DNA from: Lacihabitans sp. LS3-19
GTDB lineage: Bacteria > Bacteroidota > Bacteroidia > Cytophagales > Spirosomataceae
Direction: 5' to 3'
Assembly (NCBI RefSeq): GCF_024343575.1
Contig: NZ_RJUA01000124.1
Span: 1-64,000 of the forward strand
Length of the DNA: 64,000 nt
Under the pieces are notes generated by a model. The model was not told where the DNA came from. It saw nothing but the letters and a program-made list of their open reading frames with translations, and did no database searches. Below are positions 26,659 through 35,460 of this stretch, in pieces; position 1 is the first letter of the stretch, and every line of letters begins with the position of its first letter. Both the position numbers and the translations under genes were made by a program.

Positions 26659-29600
26659 ATGAAAAAAAATTTATTGCTACTTTTTTTTATTTTTCAAATT
26701 TCTGCTATTTGTCAAGACACTTTAAAATTTGAACAGCCCTATGGTACTATAAGTTGGAATGAAAATAGCTTAAGTTGTTCTTTTCAAACAGGGTTTGATC
26801 AAATTCGAACCTCTAACCCTTATTTGGGTTCAGGGCATGCCAAAACTTCTTCAAATCAACCTTCTTTTCTGACATTTGATACACCTATTAATGTTACTGG
26901 TCTTTGGATTTATATGAATGGATTTCCAACTGGATTTTCATATATGTATGGATATGATGAAAACGATAATGTTTTATTTTCCCAAGAATTAAATGCTTCT
27001 AATTTCATGTTTAATTATGCTTTCCAGCCTCTTAACTGGATGGGTATCAAGAAGATAAAATTTAATATTCCACCAGAGCTAATGCCTGGGCCAGATCCAA
27101 TGTTTCCTGAAATGGAATTTCCTGTTGATGTATATTATGATGAAATTATTTACGAGCTTTCAAACTCAACTAATATCTGCTTATCGCCTTCAGAAAGTCA
27201 AATGGACTTTATTCGAAACGATTCAATCTTCCCTGTTTGGCGAGGTTCAATAGGTGAAAAATATATTTTTCGGTTCAAGCCAATATCTTCCACTATTTGG
27301 GCTTATTCGGACACTTTATTGGCAGTATCTAATGATTTAATAAAAGGGAGTATCACAAATTATACAAATAATACCTGGTATCATTGGCAAGTAAAGAGTA
27401 TCTGTACCAATGGTATTGAAAGTAATTATTCTTCATTGATGAGTTTTAAAACAGAATGTGATCCTGTGTTATATGCTTTAAACCATACGGCCACAGAATC
27501 AACTATAAATGTTTATTGGACTTCACAGGGCAGTTATGAACGGTATAATTTAAAATATAGAATATACGGAACTGATGATTGGACAGAAGTTTTTCAAATA
27601 GATACCTCAAATTACAATTTAACAGGATTACCTTCTGCTACACGTTATGAAATCCAAGTTCAAAACCATTGTTTTGGTGGGATTTCAGCTTATACAAATA
27701 CAAGTACTTATTTTGGAACTATTTGTGAAGATTCGGAATCAACAATAGATACTACTGTAATAAATTCATATTATGCACCAAATGGTCAGATTCTTAATAC
27801 AAGTGGTAGCTATATAATTACTATTCCTAATTCAACAAATTGCGATAGTGTAATTACTATAAATTTAACAATTCAAAGTTATGATGTTCTAACTTTTGAC
27901 CAAACAGTAGGTACTACCGTTTGGACTGAAAATGGAATCACATGGGAATACCAAAATGGTGGAAGTCAGATATGGACCAATGACCCCAGGTCAGGAATTG
28001 CTGGAGGTAATTCATCCACAAATACAACATCTTATTTGGTTGCCAGTCAATATTTTGAACCTCATGGTATTTGGCTAAGGCTTTTAGATTTTCCAGATGG
28101 AAATGCTTATATCCAGGGTTTAGATGAAAATAGCAATGTGCTATATTCAACATTTATAGATCCTGCTGTTTATTTTGGTAATTATCAATACCTTCCGCTT
28201 GAATGGGGCCCTGTGAAAAAGATTAAATTTTTATTGCCAAACAGTATTGAAAGTATGGAGGATCCTGACCCTATGATGCCCCCTTATATTTTTCCTGTTA
28301 ATGTTCATTATGACGATTTGGAATATTTGCCATCAAATGAAAATGTTTGTGCGGCACCTGACAATAGAGAAGTTGAATATAGTAATTCTTATTCTGCAAA
28401 ATTAAAATGGCAAGGTTTACTATCAAATTCATATTTGGTAAGATATACTCCTGATGGAATAAATTGGTTTTATTCAGATACATTGCATGCTGTTAATGAA
28501 TTAATTATCGATGATTTGGAAACAAATGGTAATTATTACTGGCAGGTAAAAGCAATATGTTCATCAAATTTTAGTGAATTTGTGGCAGGCCCTAACTTCT
28601 TTACAAATTGTCAGCAAAGTCAATTTGTTTATCCTCCTATTTCAAATCTAACTGATTCATCAGCAATAGTCTCATGGATTGAACCAGATACTAGTTATTT
28701 CTATAACTTTAGATATAGGATTGATAATGAAGTTAATTGGAATCTAATTTCGAATATTTCCACTGACACAGTTTCTTTATATAATTTAAGTCCGGGGAAA
28801 CATTATGAAATACAACTTCAAACCAATTGCTTAAATACAACTTCTGATTTTACAGGAAGCAATGCATTTGATACCCCTTGTTCGCCAGTCTCTGTTATAC
28901 TTGACACAACAGTTGTCGATCATTATGTTGCTCCAGATGGAGGCTATTTCAATCAAACGGGTACTTTTAGTTTTACAATTTATGGCACAAATGGATGTAA
29001 TTCTCTATATACACTTCACCTTACAGTTATACCGGTTCCCAACCCGATTATTACTTACGATAAAGAACATTATTGTAATTTAGAAATCCCAATAGTTAGT
29101 GTTAATTGTAGTGGTAATACTGTGGAATGGTTTATTCAAGATATAGGTCCTGTTTTTGTTGATAATGACACACTAAAGGTCATATCAGTCAATGAGAGTT
29201 ATTTAGTAAGGTGTGCTTCAGGATCGATATATACGGCGTATCAGAATGTGAGTTTTAATGATACTCCGAGAAGTTTTGTTTCTTCGCCTAATTTATATTT
29301 CAACTCCAATGAAATCCAAGGTGGTGTTCCTTCCTATAATCACTGCAAAGGGGCGGAAGATTTATATATAGGTGCTATTTGTGTACCTGGATCTGTTTTG
29401 GGTTGGACAGATGGTACAAGTCCTATTTTAAATCAAAATTTCAGGCCTGACTCTATAGAAGTATATTCATTTTATTGTGAAGTAAATGGATGTAATAGCG
29501 ATACTACTAATGTTACTTGGTCATTTAAAGAGCCTCAATATGCCAATGAGAAACCACCACTTTTTCAAAGCGAAAACTATTCATGCTATTCTGGAGGATT

Positions 29601-32600
29601 TATTTCAGCTTCTGGTTGTAGTTCCAATAATTATTTCGGACATTACTATGATTTAGAAGGCAACATAAACTATATCCAGTGGCAAGGTAGTCAAGAGCAA
29701 TTTATAAATTTAGACACAAGTAAATACGTTTATGTAAGCTGTATTGATCCAGTTTGTTCAAATACATTTTCATACGATTCTATATTTTATGATATGTCTA
29801 ATCCTCCCATTCTGTCACCACCTGAAATACCTGATAACGATTTGTTGTATTGTCAAAAAGGAGGATTTCTAAGCGTATTATCAAATGCATGTTCAAATGG
29901 CACTTTAAGTTGGCTGAAATATAATAGCTCATCTAACATAGAAGAAGAATTTTTATTGGATGCAAATGCAGAATTCTATGAAGGCGACACACTTAAATTA
30001 ACTTGTATAGAAGGGTTGTGCATTTCTGAACCGATATTTCATGTTGTCGACTATTCGTTACATATAACCCCTGAAATAGAATCCAACAATGCGAATTATT
30101 GTATAGGCACAAAACTGAAACTATTTTCTCCGAATTGTCCATCTCCTCAATTTACTTCCCATTGGCGAGTTCATACAGATGGTAATCTTAATTACGGGTC
30201 GAATTATTATTCTGATACAATTGAAGTTGAACTCACAAATATTGTAAAAGTAAGTTTGTATTGTCATGTAAATTCAATTACAAATGCTAATTGCTACACT
30301 GATACTTCTGTATTTGTCCCCCAATTCGCCAATAACACTCTGATCGCAAACATCCAAACCTCAAAAGACACCCTTTGCCATGGGGAAAGCTTTGATGTAA
30401 CTTTTGATTTATCTGAGACTTTTCCTAATGGAAATATATTTACAGTACAGTTGTCTGATAAGTTTGGAAGTTTTGAGAATGCAGTTGATTTAGGAAGCAG
30501 CATCTCTTCAAATCAAACTAGTATTTCCGTAGCACTACCAACTATTATATTAGCAGGAGATCAATATAGAATTCGAGTTGTCCCAAGTCTTACCAATCTT
30601 GGGCCGGGGGAATTTTTATGCTATCAAAAGGTGTTTCCAATTACAGTTTTAGGTAGGGGTGCCGCCAGAATTTTCAATAATAATGGATTCAATTGTGAGG
30701 GATCCCAGCTTAATTTTTCTGCTTCTTCGCCTTATTTCAATACTTATATATTTGACAGAAATATCAAATTTTTTAAAAATGGTGCGGATGTCACTGAATC
30801 ATCAAAGACAAAGCAAAAGGATAAATACCTGATTACATTCGCCCAAAATACAGATCAAGGTTTTTACCATGTCGAAATGGAATACAATGGTTGTTTATTA
30901 TCCTCAGATAGTTTAAATATTGCTTTTTTAATAGAAAATAGAGCCCCTTCTTTTTCTGATACAACAGTTAGTATTCAAAGGGGAAATACACTTAATTTAA
31001 ATGCAAACTGTATTGGTAGTTTAGTTATATCACCTTCACCATTTGCGTTTTATGCTCCATATCCAAGTTTAGTGCCCTATAATTTTAAAAATTATGCGGA
31101 TACGACTTTCTACCTGGCTTGTAACACATCTGGATGCATTAGCGATTATCGAGAAGTAGTCATATTAGTTACAGATCCTTTTAATGCCCCACTTCCTCCT
31201 ATTCTAACTTTAAATGAGGACAGTGTTTGTACTGCCAATATTTATTCTAATCCTCAAATTGTAACTGCAACAGGATGTACGGGTACAATAGAATGGTACC
31301 TGGATGCTAGTCTCAATTATCCATTTGAAACAGATACTTATGAGCCATATCAATTAACAGTTCCTTATGGGAATACAGTTTATGCAAAATGTTCTGAAAG
31401 TGGAATTGTAGCCAAAGGGATTAGTAAAATTGATTTGCACCAAGTAGATAATTTTAGTTACCATTTACCTAAAATATCTCCTGCAAACTATATTAATTAT
31501 CCTGAAGAATATACGTTAAAAGTTGGTCAAAACACACCTGTTCATTTAGAGGTAGAAGAATACACTCAAGATTATGGTATTTACAATATGATTAAGTATT
31601 GCAGCAACGGAATTATTAAGTGGTTTGATAGTGAGAATAATTTTTTACAAACGGGTAACAGCTTTGACACTCTTAGCAGTTCATCTGATATAAAATTATT
31701 TTTAGTTTGTGAAAGAGCCGGTAAATGTGAAGATAAAAGAAGACCAATTAATATATCCGTAACAGATACCTTATTAATCACTCCAGCAAATGATGAATAT
31801 TACATTTGTGGAGGTGGTTCTGTCATTTTAAAAGCAAATTCTTGTATTTCTTCCAATGTAAAATGGTTCGCGGATTCATTAGGGAATTCATTGCTATATA
31901 CTGGAGATTCTTTTAGTACTGGTACTTATAATAATACAGGAACCACAAACACTATTGTCACTTTTTATGTGGCTTGTAATAATGGTGTAACTCAAACAAC
32001 ATTGAAACAAGTAAAAGTCATTGTTAGTCCAATGCCCCAATTTCCTTCAATTCAGGATACAATTGTAGCATGTAATACTCCAGTTGTATTAACTCCAATT
32101 GTAGATAATTGTTTATCTATAGAAGAGCCTATTTGGTATATTAGTCAGGGAATAGAAACCATTTTGTCTGATGAATTATTTAGAAATACTGGTCAAGGAA
32201 ATATCATAAATTACGATTATAGAAATCAAAGTAGAAGCTATAAGGTCACGTGCAAGAATAAATCAAGTACTTGTGAGTCAGCTAAGAAACACTTCACCGT
32301 CTCTTTTGATTGTAGTCCACCTCCACCACCAATTATAGAAATTGGCAACCAAATTACAGTTAGTGCTACTGATAAAAATAATGGGACTTCGACTGTAAAA
32401 GGAATCTCTGCAGCAAATGAGTTTTGTGTTGGCGAACAAGTTCTTCTCATGGCATTAAATTGTGAAAACGGTACAATTTTTTGGAGCGATGGTTTTGTAG
32501 GATCTCCAAGGAATTACAAAGTAAAAGAAGGGTACATAAATTTAGTGGCTAACTGTAAAACTGATAATTATCTAAAAAGTGCCTCTTCAAACAGCTTGGA

Positions 32601-33078
32601 ATTTCAGTCAAAGCCAACACCTTCCTTTGCTTTGGTTGATACAGTATATAGTACTTCTCTGGTTAATTTATCTGCGGATTCGGTATTGTCAAATTTGGTA
32701 CTTCCATTAGGTTCAACTATGGCTTATTTTTCAGATGCAGAATTTTTAAGTGCTGTTCCTAATCCTGCAAATATTGATGTTAGTGGTACTTATTTTATTA
32801 AAGCAACAGCTCCAAATGCATGCAGCTTCTCAGACGATGTGGTTGTAATTATAGACAAGTGCGGGAGAGTGATAGGTTATTATTCTCCAACAGATGATGT
32901 CTTTAGTGGTAATGTTGATGCTAAGACAAGGAAACAAATAACAGCAGAGAATAAAATCAGGAACACTGCACGGGCCAGTTTCAGGTCAGAGTCAAACATT
33001 CTACTTCGACCTGGATTTGAAGCTAAACCAAATAGCGGAGGAGTTTTTAAAGCAGAAATAGGGGGCTGTGATTATTGA
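26659..33078 (+). CDS. Giant secreted multidomain (FN3/Ig-like) surface protein
   Basis: The protein has 2139 aa. The start chosen is ATG 26659 (MKKNLLLLFFIFQISAICQ signal peptide); seven more codons upstream overlap the previous gene. Residues about 22-790 are two tandem copies of a roughly 385-aa unit: a lectin-like beta domain (LKFEQPYGTISW / LTFDQTVGTTVW), two FN3 modules (YERYNLKYRIYGTDDWTEV, SATRYEIQVQNHC) and a Cys-containing tail (TNCDSVITINLTI). The remainder is a long series of Ig-like modules with paired cysteines and recurring KWF/EWF motifs. The C-terminus has NILLRPGFEAKPNSGGVFKAEIGGCDY, the same ending type as the 1329-aa neighbour. No enzyme motif was seen. A surface adhesin role is inferred. 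Confidence 0.85.
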   Translation: MKKNLLLLFFIFQISAICQDTLKFEQPYGTISWNENSLSCSFQTGFDQIRTSNPYLGSGHAKTSSNQPSFLTFDTPINVTGLWIYMNGFPTGFSYMYGYDENDNVLFSQELNASNFMFNYAFQPLNWMGIKKIKFNIPPELMPGPDPMFPEMEFPVDVYYDEIIYELSNSTNICLSPSESQMDFIRNDSIFPVWRGSIGEKYIFRFKPISSTIWAYSDTLLAVSNDLIKGSITNYTNNTWYHWQVKSICTNGIESNYSSLMSFKTECDPVLYALNHTATESTINVYWTSQGSYERYNLKYRIYGTDDWTEVFQIDTSNYNLTGLPSATRYEIQVQNHCFGGISAYTNTSTYFGTICEDSESTIDTTVINSYYAPNGQILNTSGSYIITIPNSTNCDSVITINLTIQSYDVLTFDQTVGTTVWTENGITWEYQNGGSQIWTNDPRSGIAGGNSSTNTTSYLVASQYFEPHGIWLRLLDFPDGNAYIQGLDENSNVLYSTFIDPAVYFGNYQYLPLEWGPVKKIKFLLPNSIESMEDPDPMMPPYIFPVNVHYDDLEYLPSNENVCAAPDNREVEYSNSYSAKLKWQGLLSNSYLVRYTPDGINWFYSDTLHAVNELIIDDLETNGNYYWQVKAICSSNFSEFVAGPNFFTNCQQSQFVYPPISNLTDSSAIVSWIEPDTSYFYNFRYRIDNEVNWNLISNISTDTVSLYNLSPGKHYEIQLQTNCLNTTSDFTGSNAFDTPCSPVSVILDTTVVDHYVAPDGGYFNQTGTFSFTIYGTNGCNSLYTLHLTVIPVPNPIITYDKEHYCNLEIPIVSVNCSGNTVEWFIQDIGPVFVDNDTLKVISVNESYLVRCASGSIYTAYQNVSFNDTPRSFVSSPNLYFNSNEIQGGVPSYNHCKGAEDLYIGAICVPGSVLGWTDGTSPILNQNFRPDSIEVYSFYCEVNGCNSDTTNVTWSFKEPQYANEKPPLFQSENYSCYSGGFISASGCSSNNYFGHYYDLEGNINYIQWQGSQEQFINLDTSKYVYVSCIDPVCSNTFSYDSIFYDMSNPPILSPPEIPDNDLLYCQKGGFLSVLSNACSNGTLSWLKYNSSSNIEEEFLLDANAEFYEGDTLKLTCIEGLCISEPIFHVVDYSLHITPEIESNNANYCIGTKLKLFSPNCPSPQFTSHWRVHTDGNLNYGSNYYSDTIEVELTNIVKVSLYCHVNSITNANCYTDTSVFVPQFANNTLIANIQTSKDTLCHGESFDVTFDLSETFPNGNIFTVQLSDKFGSFENAVDLGSSISSNQTSISVALPTIILAGDQYRIRVVPSLTNLGPGEFLCYQKVFPITVLGRGAARIFNNNGFNCEGSQLNFSASSPYFNTYIFDRNIKFFKNGADVTESSKTKQKDKYLITFAQNTDQGFYHVEMEYNGCLLSSDSLNIAFLIENRAPSFSDTTVSIQRGNTLNLNANCIGSLVISPSPFAFYAPYPSLVPYNFKNYADTTFYLACNTSGCISDYREVVILVTDPFNAPLPPILTLNEDSVCTANIYSNPQIVTATGCTGTIEWYLDASLNYPFETDTYEPYQLTVPYGNTVYAKCSESGIVAKGISKIDLHQVDNFSYHLPKISPANYINYPEEYTLKVGQNTPVHLEVEEYTQDYGIYNMIKYCSNGIIKWFDSENNFLQTGNSFDTLSSSSDIKLFLVCERAGKCEDKRRPINISVTDTLLITPANDEYYICGGGSVILKANSCISSNVKWFADSLGNSLLYTGDSFSTGTYNNTGTTNTIVTFYVACNNGVTQTTLKQVKVIVSPMPQFPSIQDTIVACNTPVVLTPIVDNCLSIEEPIWYISQGIETILSDELFRNTGQGNIINYDYRNQSRSYKVTCKNKSSTCESAKKHFTVSFDCSPPPPPIIEIGNQITVSATDKNNGTSTVKGISAANEFCVGEQVLLMALNCENGTIFWSDGFVGSPRNYKVKEGYINLVANCKTDNYLKSASSNSLEFQSKPTPSFALVDTVYSTSLVNLSADSVLSNLVLPLGSTMAYFSDAEFLSAVPNPANIDVSGTYFIKATAPNACSFSDDVVVIIDKCGRVIGYYSPTDDVFSGNVDAKTRKQITAENKIRNTARASFRSESNILLRPGFEAKPNSGGVFKAEIGGCDY
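26722..29030 (+). repeat. Tandem duplication of a ~385-aa coding unit
   Basis: Copy A (26722-27888) and copy B (27889-29030) encode the same domain order with clearly related but diverged protein sequence. Shared anchors are GIWLRLLDFP against GLWIYMNGFP, KKIKFLLP against KKIKFNIP, VNVHYDDLEY against VDVYYDEIIY, and WQVKAIC against WQVKSIC. The duplication is old, since DNA identity is low. Confidence 0.8.
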
Positions 33079-33138
33079 AAAATAACAGTTTCAATACCCC
33101 ACAAATTTATTATTCGGTAACCGCTAAAGGTCAATAAG

Positions 33139-33173
33139 GTAGTATCTTGCGAAATCACGATACTACTTTTTTT
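33139..33173 (+). terminator. Rho-independent terminator abutting the next start codon
   Basis: GTAGTATC (33139-33146) pairs perfectly with GATACTAC (33159-33166) around a 12-nt loop. Seven T (33167-33173) follow directly and the ATG of the DUF5723 gene comes next. It is well placed to end transcription of the giant-protein gene, or to act as a leader hairpin for the next one. Confidence 0.75.
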
Positions 33174-35408
33174 ATGATTAGAAAATTTACTTTTATCTGC
33201 CTGTTTTTGAGTTTTTTAAATGCTGAGGCACAGACTTTGGATTTGTATAGACAGTCTAATGTTTCGGGTGTTTATGCTGTAGGGTTTAATCCTGCCATGA
33301 TGGCCGACTCTAGGCTTGGGACTATGTTTAGTTTGGGGGCATTTCATACTAATTTATCTAAAGAGGCTGTATGGAATCCTTTTGTACCATCTTCAAAAAT
33401 CGACTTAAAGCTGAAAGGTGAGAATTGGAAAACCTCTGATATTGTTTTGCAAGGGCCATCATTTATGAAACAGTTGCCCAAAAACAATGTTTTTGCCTTA
33501 AGCACTCATTACCGATCCTTACAGACTTCGTCTGGAGAGTTTCCAAAGTTTTTCTCCAGTGATCCAAACTTTGGAATTAATTCTGATTTTCAGGGAAATT
33601 ACTATTCGGTCGGTTTAAAAGAGATAGCATTTTCTTATGCCCATCCATTGGCTTTTAAAAATCATTTTCTGAAATTAGGCACAACTATAAAATTAGCTTC
33701 ATTGTATCATCAATATGAATTAGCTAGTACTGATTTTAATGTTAAAAACAATACGATAAATGGAGCTATAACTGGTTTGCTTTCTACCAATAGCACACAT
33801 TTTAATTGGCTCGATATGCTAAAAAGTAAAGGTATGGGCACTGGACTTGATCTAGGCTTGGTGTATGAATATCGCCCTAAGTACCAAGATTATGAATATA
33901 ATATGGATGGTAAAAAACAATATGATCCTACCGTAAATAAATACTTAGCAAGGTTTGCTTTTAGCCTAACAGACTTGGGAAGCGTTAATTTCGATGCTTA
34001 TAATCAGGTATCTATAAATAACGGAGCGGCTTTAGATCAAAATAAACTAAATTCGGGAGTACCAAATGCTTTAGCATCTCTGAATTTTTCTGGTGAGAAT
34101 CTGGTAACGCAAAAATATATGCTACCTGCCAGAATCAACCTATTGGCCGAAGTCAGGCTTGGCAAAAAAGGCTGGCATCTCGGTTCGGTATATCGCTCAG
34201 CTACAAAAAGGACGGCCGTGGGTTTTAATCAGCAAAGTATTCTTGCCTTATACCCTCGTAAAGAAGTCAAAGATTTTGAATTTTCAGTTCCTGTTATTTT
34301 GAACAAAACTACAAAAAAGACTGGGGTAGGATTTCATCTGAAAATAGGCTCATTGTTTTTTGGTACAGAATCTTTAAATAATTTATTTTCAAAAAATGCT
34401 CCGAACCCATCGGTTTATGCTGGGTTTAACTTTACGGGTTTTGCGAAAAAAATAAAAGATAAAGACAACGATGCAGTATCAGACAAAAAAGATAAATGTG
34501 CCGATATTCCTGGCCTTTGGACGTTTATGGGCTGTCCAGATACAGATTTGGATGGTATTCAAGATAGTGAAGATAAATGTCCTGAACATGCTGGGCCGAA
34601 AGAAACGCAAGGTTGTCCAGATGCCGATGGCGATGGAATTTTCGATAATCAAGACGCTTGCCCAAATGTTAAAGGCTTGGCTAGGTTTAATGGCTGCCCC
34701 GATACCGATGGTGACGGAATTCCTGATTCAGAAGACGATTGTCCCCAAAAAGCAGGAGAGGAGGAGTTTGGTGGTTGTCCGGATAGTGATGGCGATGGCT
34801 TGATAGACTCTGAAGACGATTGCCCGGAAATTGCGGGTCCGAAATTGTTCAAAGGTTGTCCTGATACTGACGGAGACGGAATTCCTGACAAAGACGATAA
34901 ATGTATAGATCAAAAAGGTACTTTAGAAAATGGAGGTTGCCCTGATACAGATGAAGATGGTGTGATAGATAAATTAGACGGGTGTCCTAATGAAAAAGGA
35001 ACCCTTAATGGATGCCCAGACTCAGATGGAGACGGCATAAAAGACAGTGAGGATACATGCCCACAGCAGAAAGGCCTAAAAGAAAATAATGGCTGTCCAG
35101 ATACAGACGCCGATGGTATAGTAGATTATTTAGATAAATGTCCTGCTATAGCGGGAAATTCACTTTGGAGTGGTTGTCCTCTGTCTATAAATTTTAAACC
35201 TTTAGAAATTGTCGATTCAGCTTCAAATGATTTGCTAAAAGGATTATTAATAGCAGTTTCGCATAAAGAATTAGGGAATTCTTATTTGGAGGAAATAAAA
35301 AATGCAACTTCTATGCTCAGTTCACCTATTAAACTCATAGTAAAAGGCAAAATGGGGTCTGAAGTCAGAATGGCTTATGGTTTAGCTTTAAAGAATGCTG
35401 GAATATAA
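33174..35408 (+). CDS. DUF5723-type outer-membrane protein with nine TSP3 calcium-binding repeats
   Basis: The protein has 744 aa. ATG 33174 gives a signal peptide (MIRKFTFICLFLSFLNAEAQ); an upstream in-frame TTG lies inside the terminator hairpin and is unlikely. Residues about 20-425 are a beta-rich barrel-like domain beginning SNVSGVYAVGFNPAMMADSRLG, typical of DUF5723. Residues about 430-670 hold nine thrombospondin type 3-like repeats with DxDxDG calcium loops (PDTDGDGIPDSEDDCP and variants). The last about 75 residues include IKLIVKGKMGSEVRMAYGLALKNAGI, which recalls a shortened, degenerate OmpA-like domain. It is probably an outer-membrane barrel with a stiff calcium-dependent periplasmic or surface stalk. 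It lies 52 bp upstream of the PD40/OmpA gene. Confidence 0.82.
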   Translation: MIRKFTFICLFLSFLNAEAQTLDLYRQSNVSGVYAVGFNPAMMADSRLGTMFSLGAFHTNLSKEAVWNPFVPSSKIDLKLKGENWKTSDIVLQGPSFMKQLPKNNVFALSTHYRSLQTSSGEFPKFFSSDPNFGINSDFQGNYYSVGLKEIAFSYAHPLAFKNHFLKLGTTIKLASLYHQYELASTDFNVKNNTINGAITGLLSTNSTHFNWLDMLKSKGMGTGLDLGLVYEYRPKYQDYEYNMDGKKQYDPTVNKYLARFAFSLTDLGSVNFDAYNQVSINNGAALDQNKLNSGVPNALASLNFSGENLVTQKYMLPARINLLAEVRLGKKGWHLGSVYRSATKRTAVGFNQQSILALYPRKEVKDFEFSVPVILNKTTKKTGVGFHLKIGSLFFGTESLNNLFSKNAPNPSVYAGFNFTGFAKKIKDKDNDAVSDKKDKCADIPGLWTFMGCPDTDLDGIQDSEDKCPEHAGPKETQGCPDADGDGIFDNQDACPNVKGLARFNGCPDTDGDGIPDSEDDCPQKAGEEEFGGCPDSDGDGLIDSEDDCPEIAGPKLFKGCPDTDGDGIPDKDDKCIDQKGTLENGGCPDTDEDGVIDKLDGCPNEKGTLNGCPDSDGDGIKDSEDTCPQQKGLKENNGCPDTDADGIVDYLDKCPAIAGNSLWSGCPLSINFKPLEIVDSASNDLLKGLLIAVSHKELGNSYLEEIKNATSMLSSPIKLIVKGKMGSEVRMAYGLALKNAGI

Positions 35409-35460
35409 ATAGTAACAATAGATGAAGAAAACCAGCAAAGTAGTTTAAGTTTTGAATAAA

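Noticed and set aside
34471-34913. Open frames on both strands across the TSP3 repeats
   Set aside because: They arise from the low-complexity DxDxDG coding repeats and show no protein-like composition.
33174-35408. PorP/SprF call for the barrel protein
   Set aside because: The N-terminus fits DUF5723 better, and SprF proteins are about 300-350 aa without TSP3 repeats. Only the neighbourhood is analogous.
35452-35460. TTG start three codons upstream of the PD40/OmpA gene
   Set aside because: ATG at 35461 gives a standard signal peptide and a better context.
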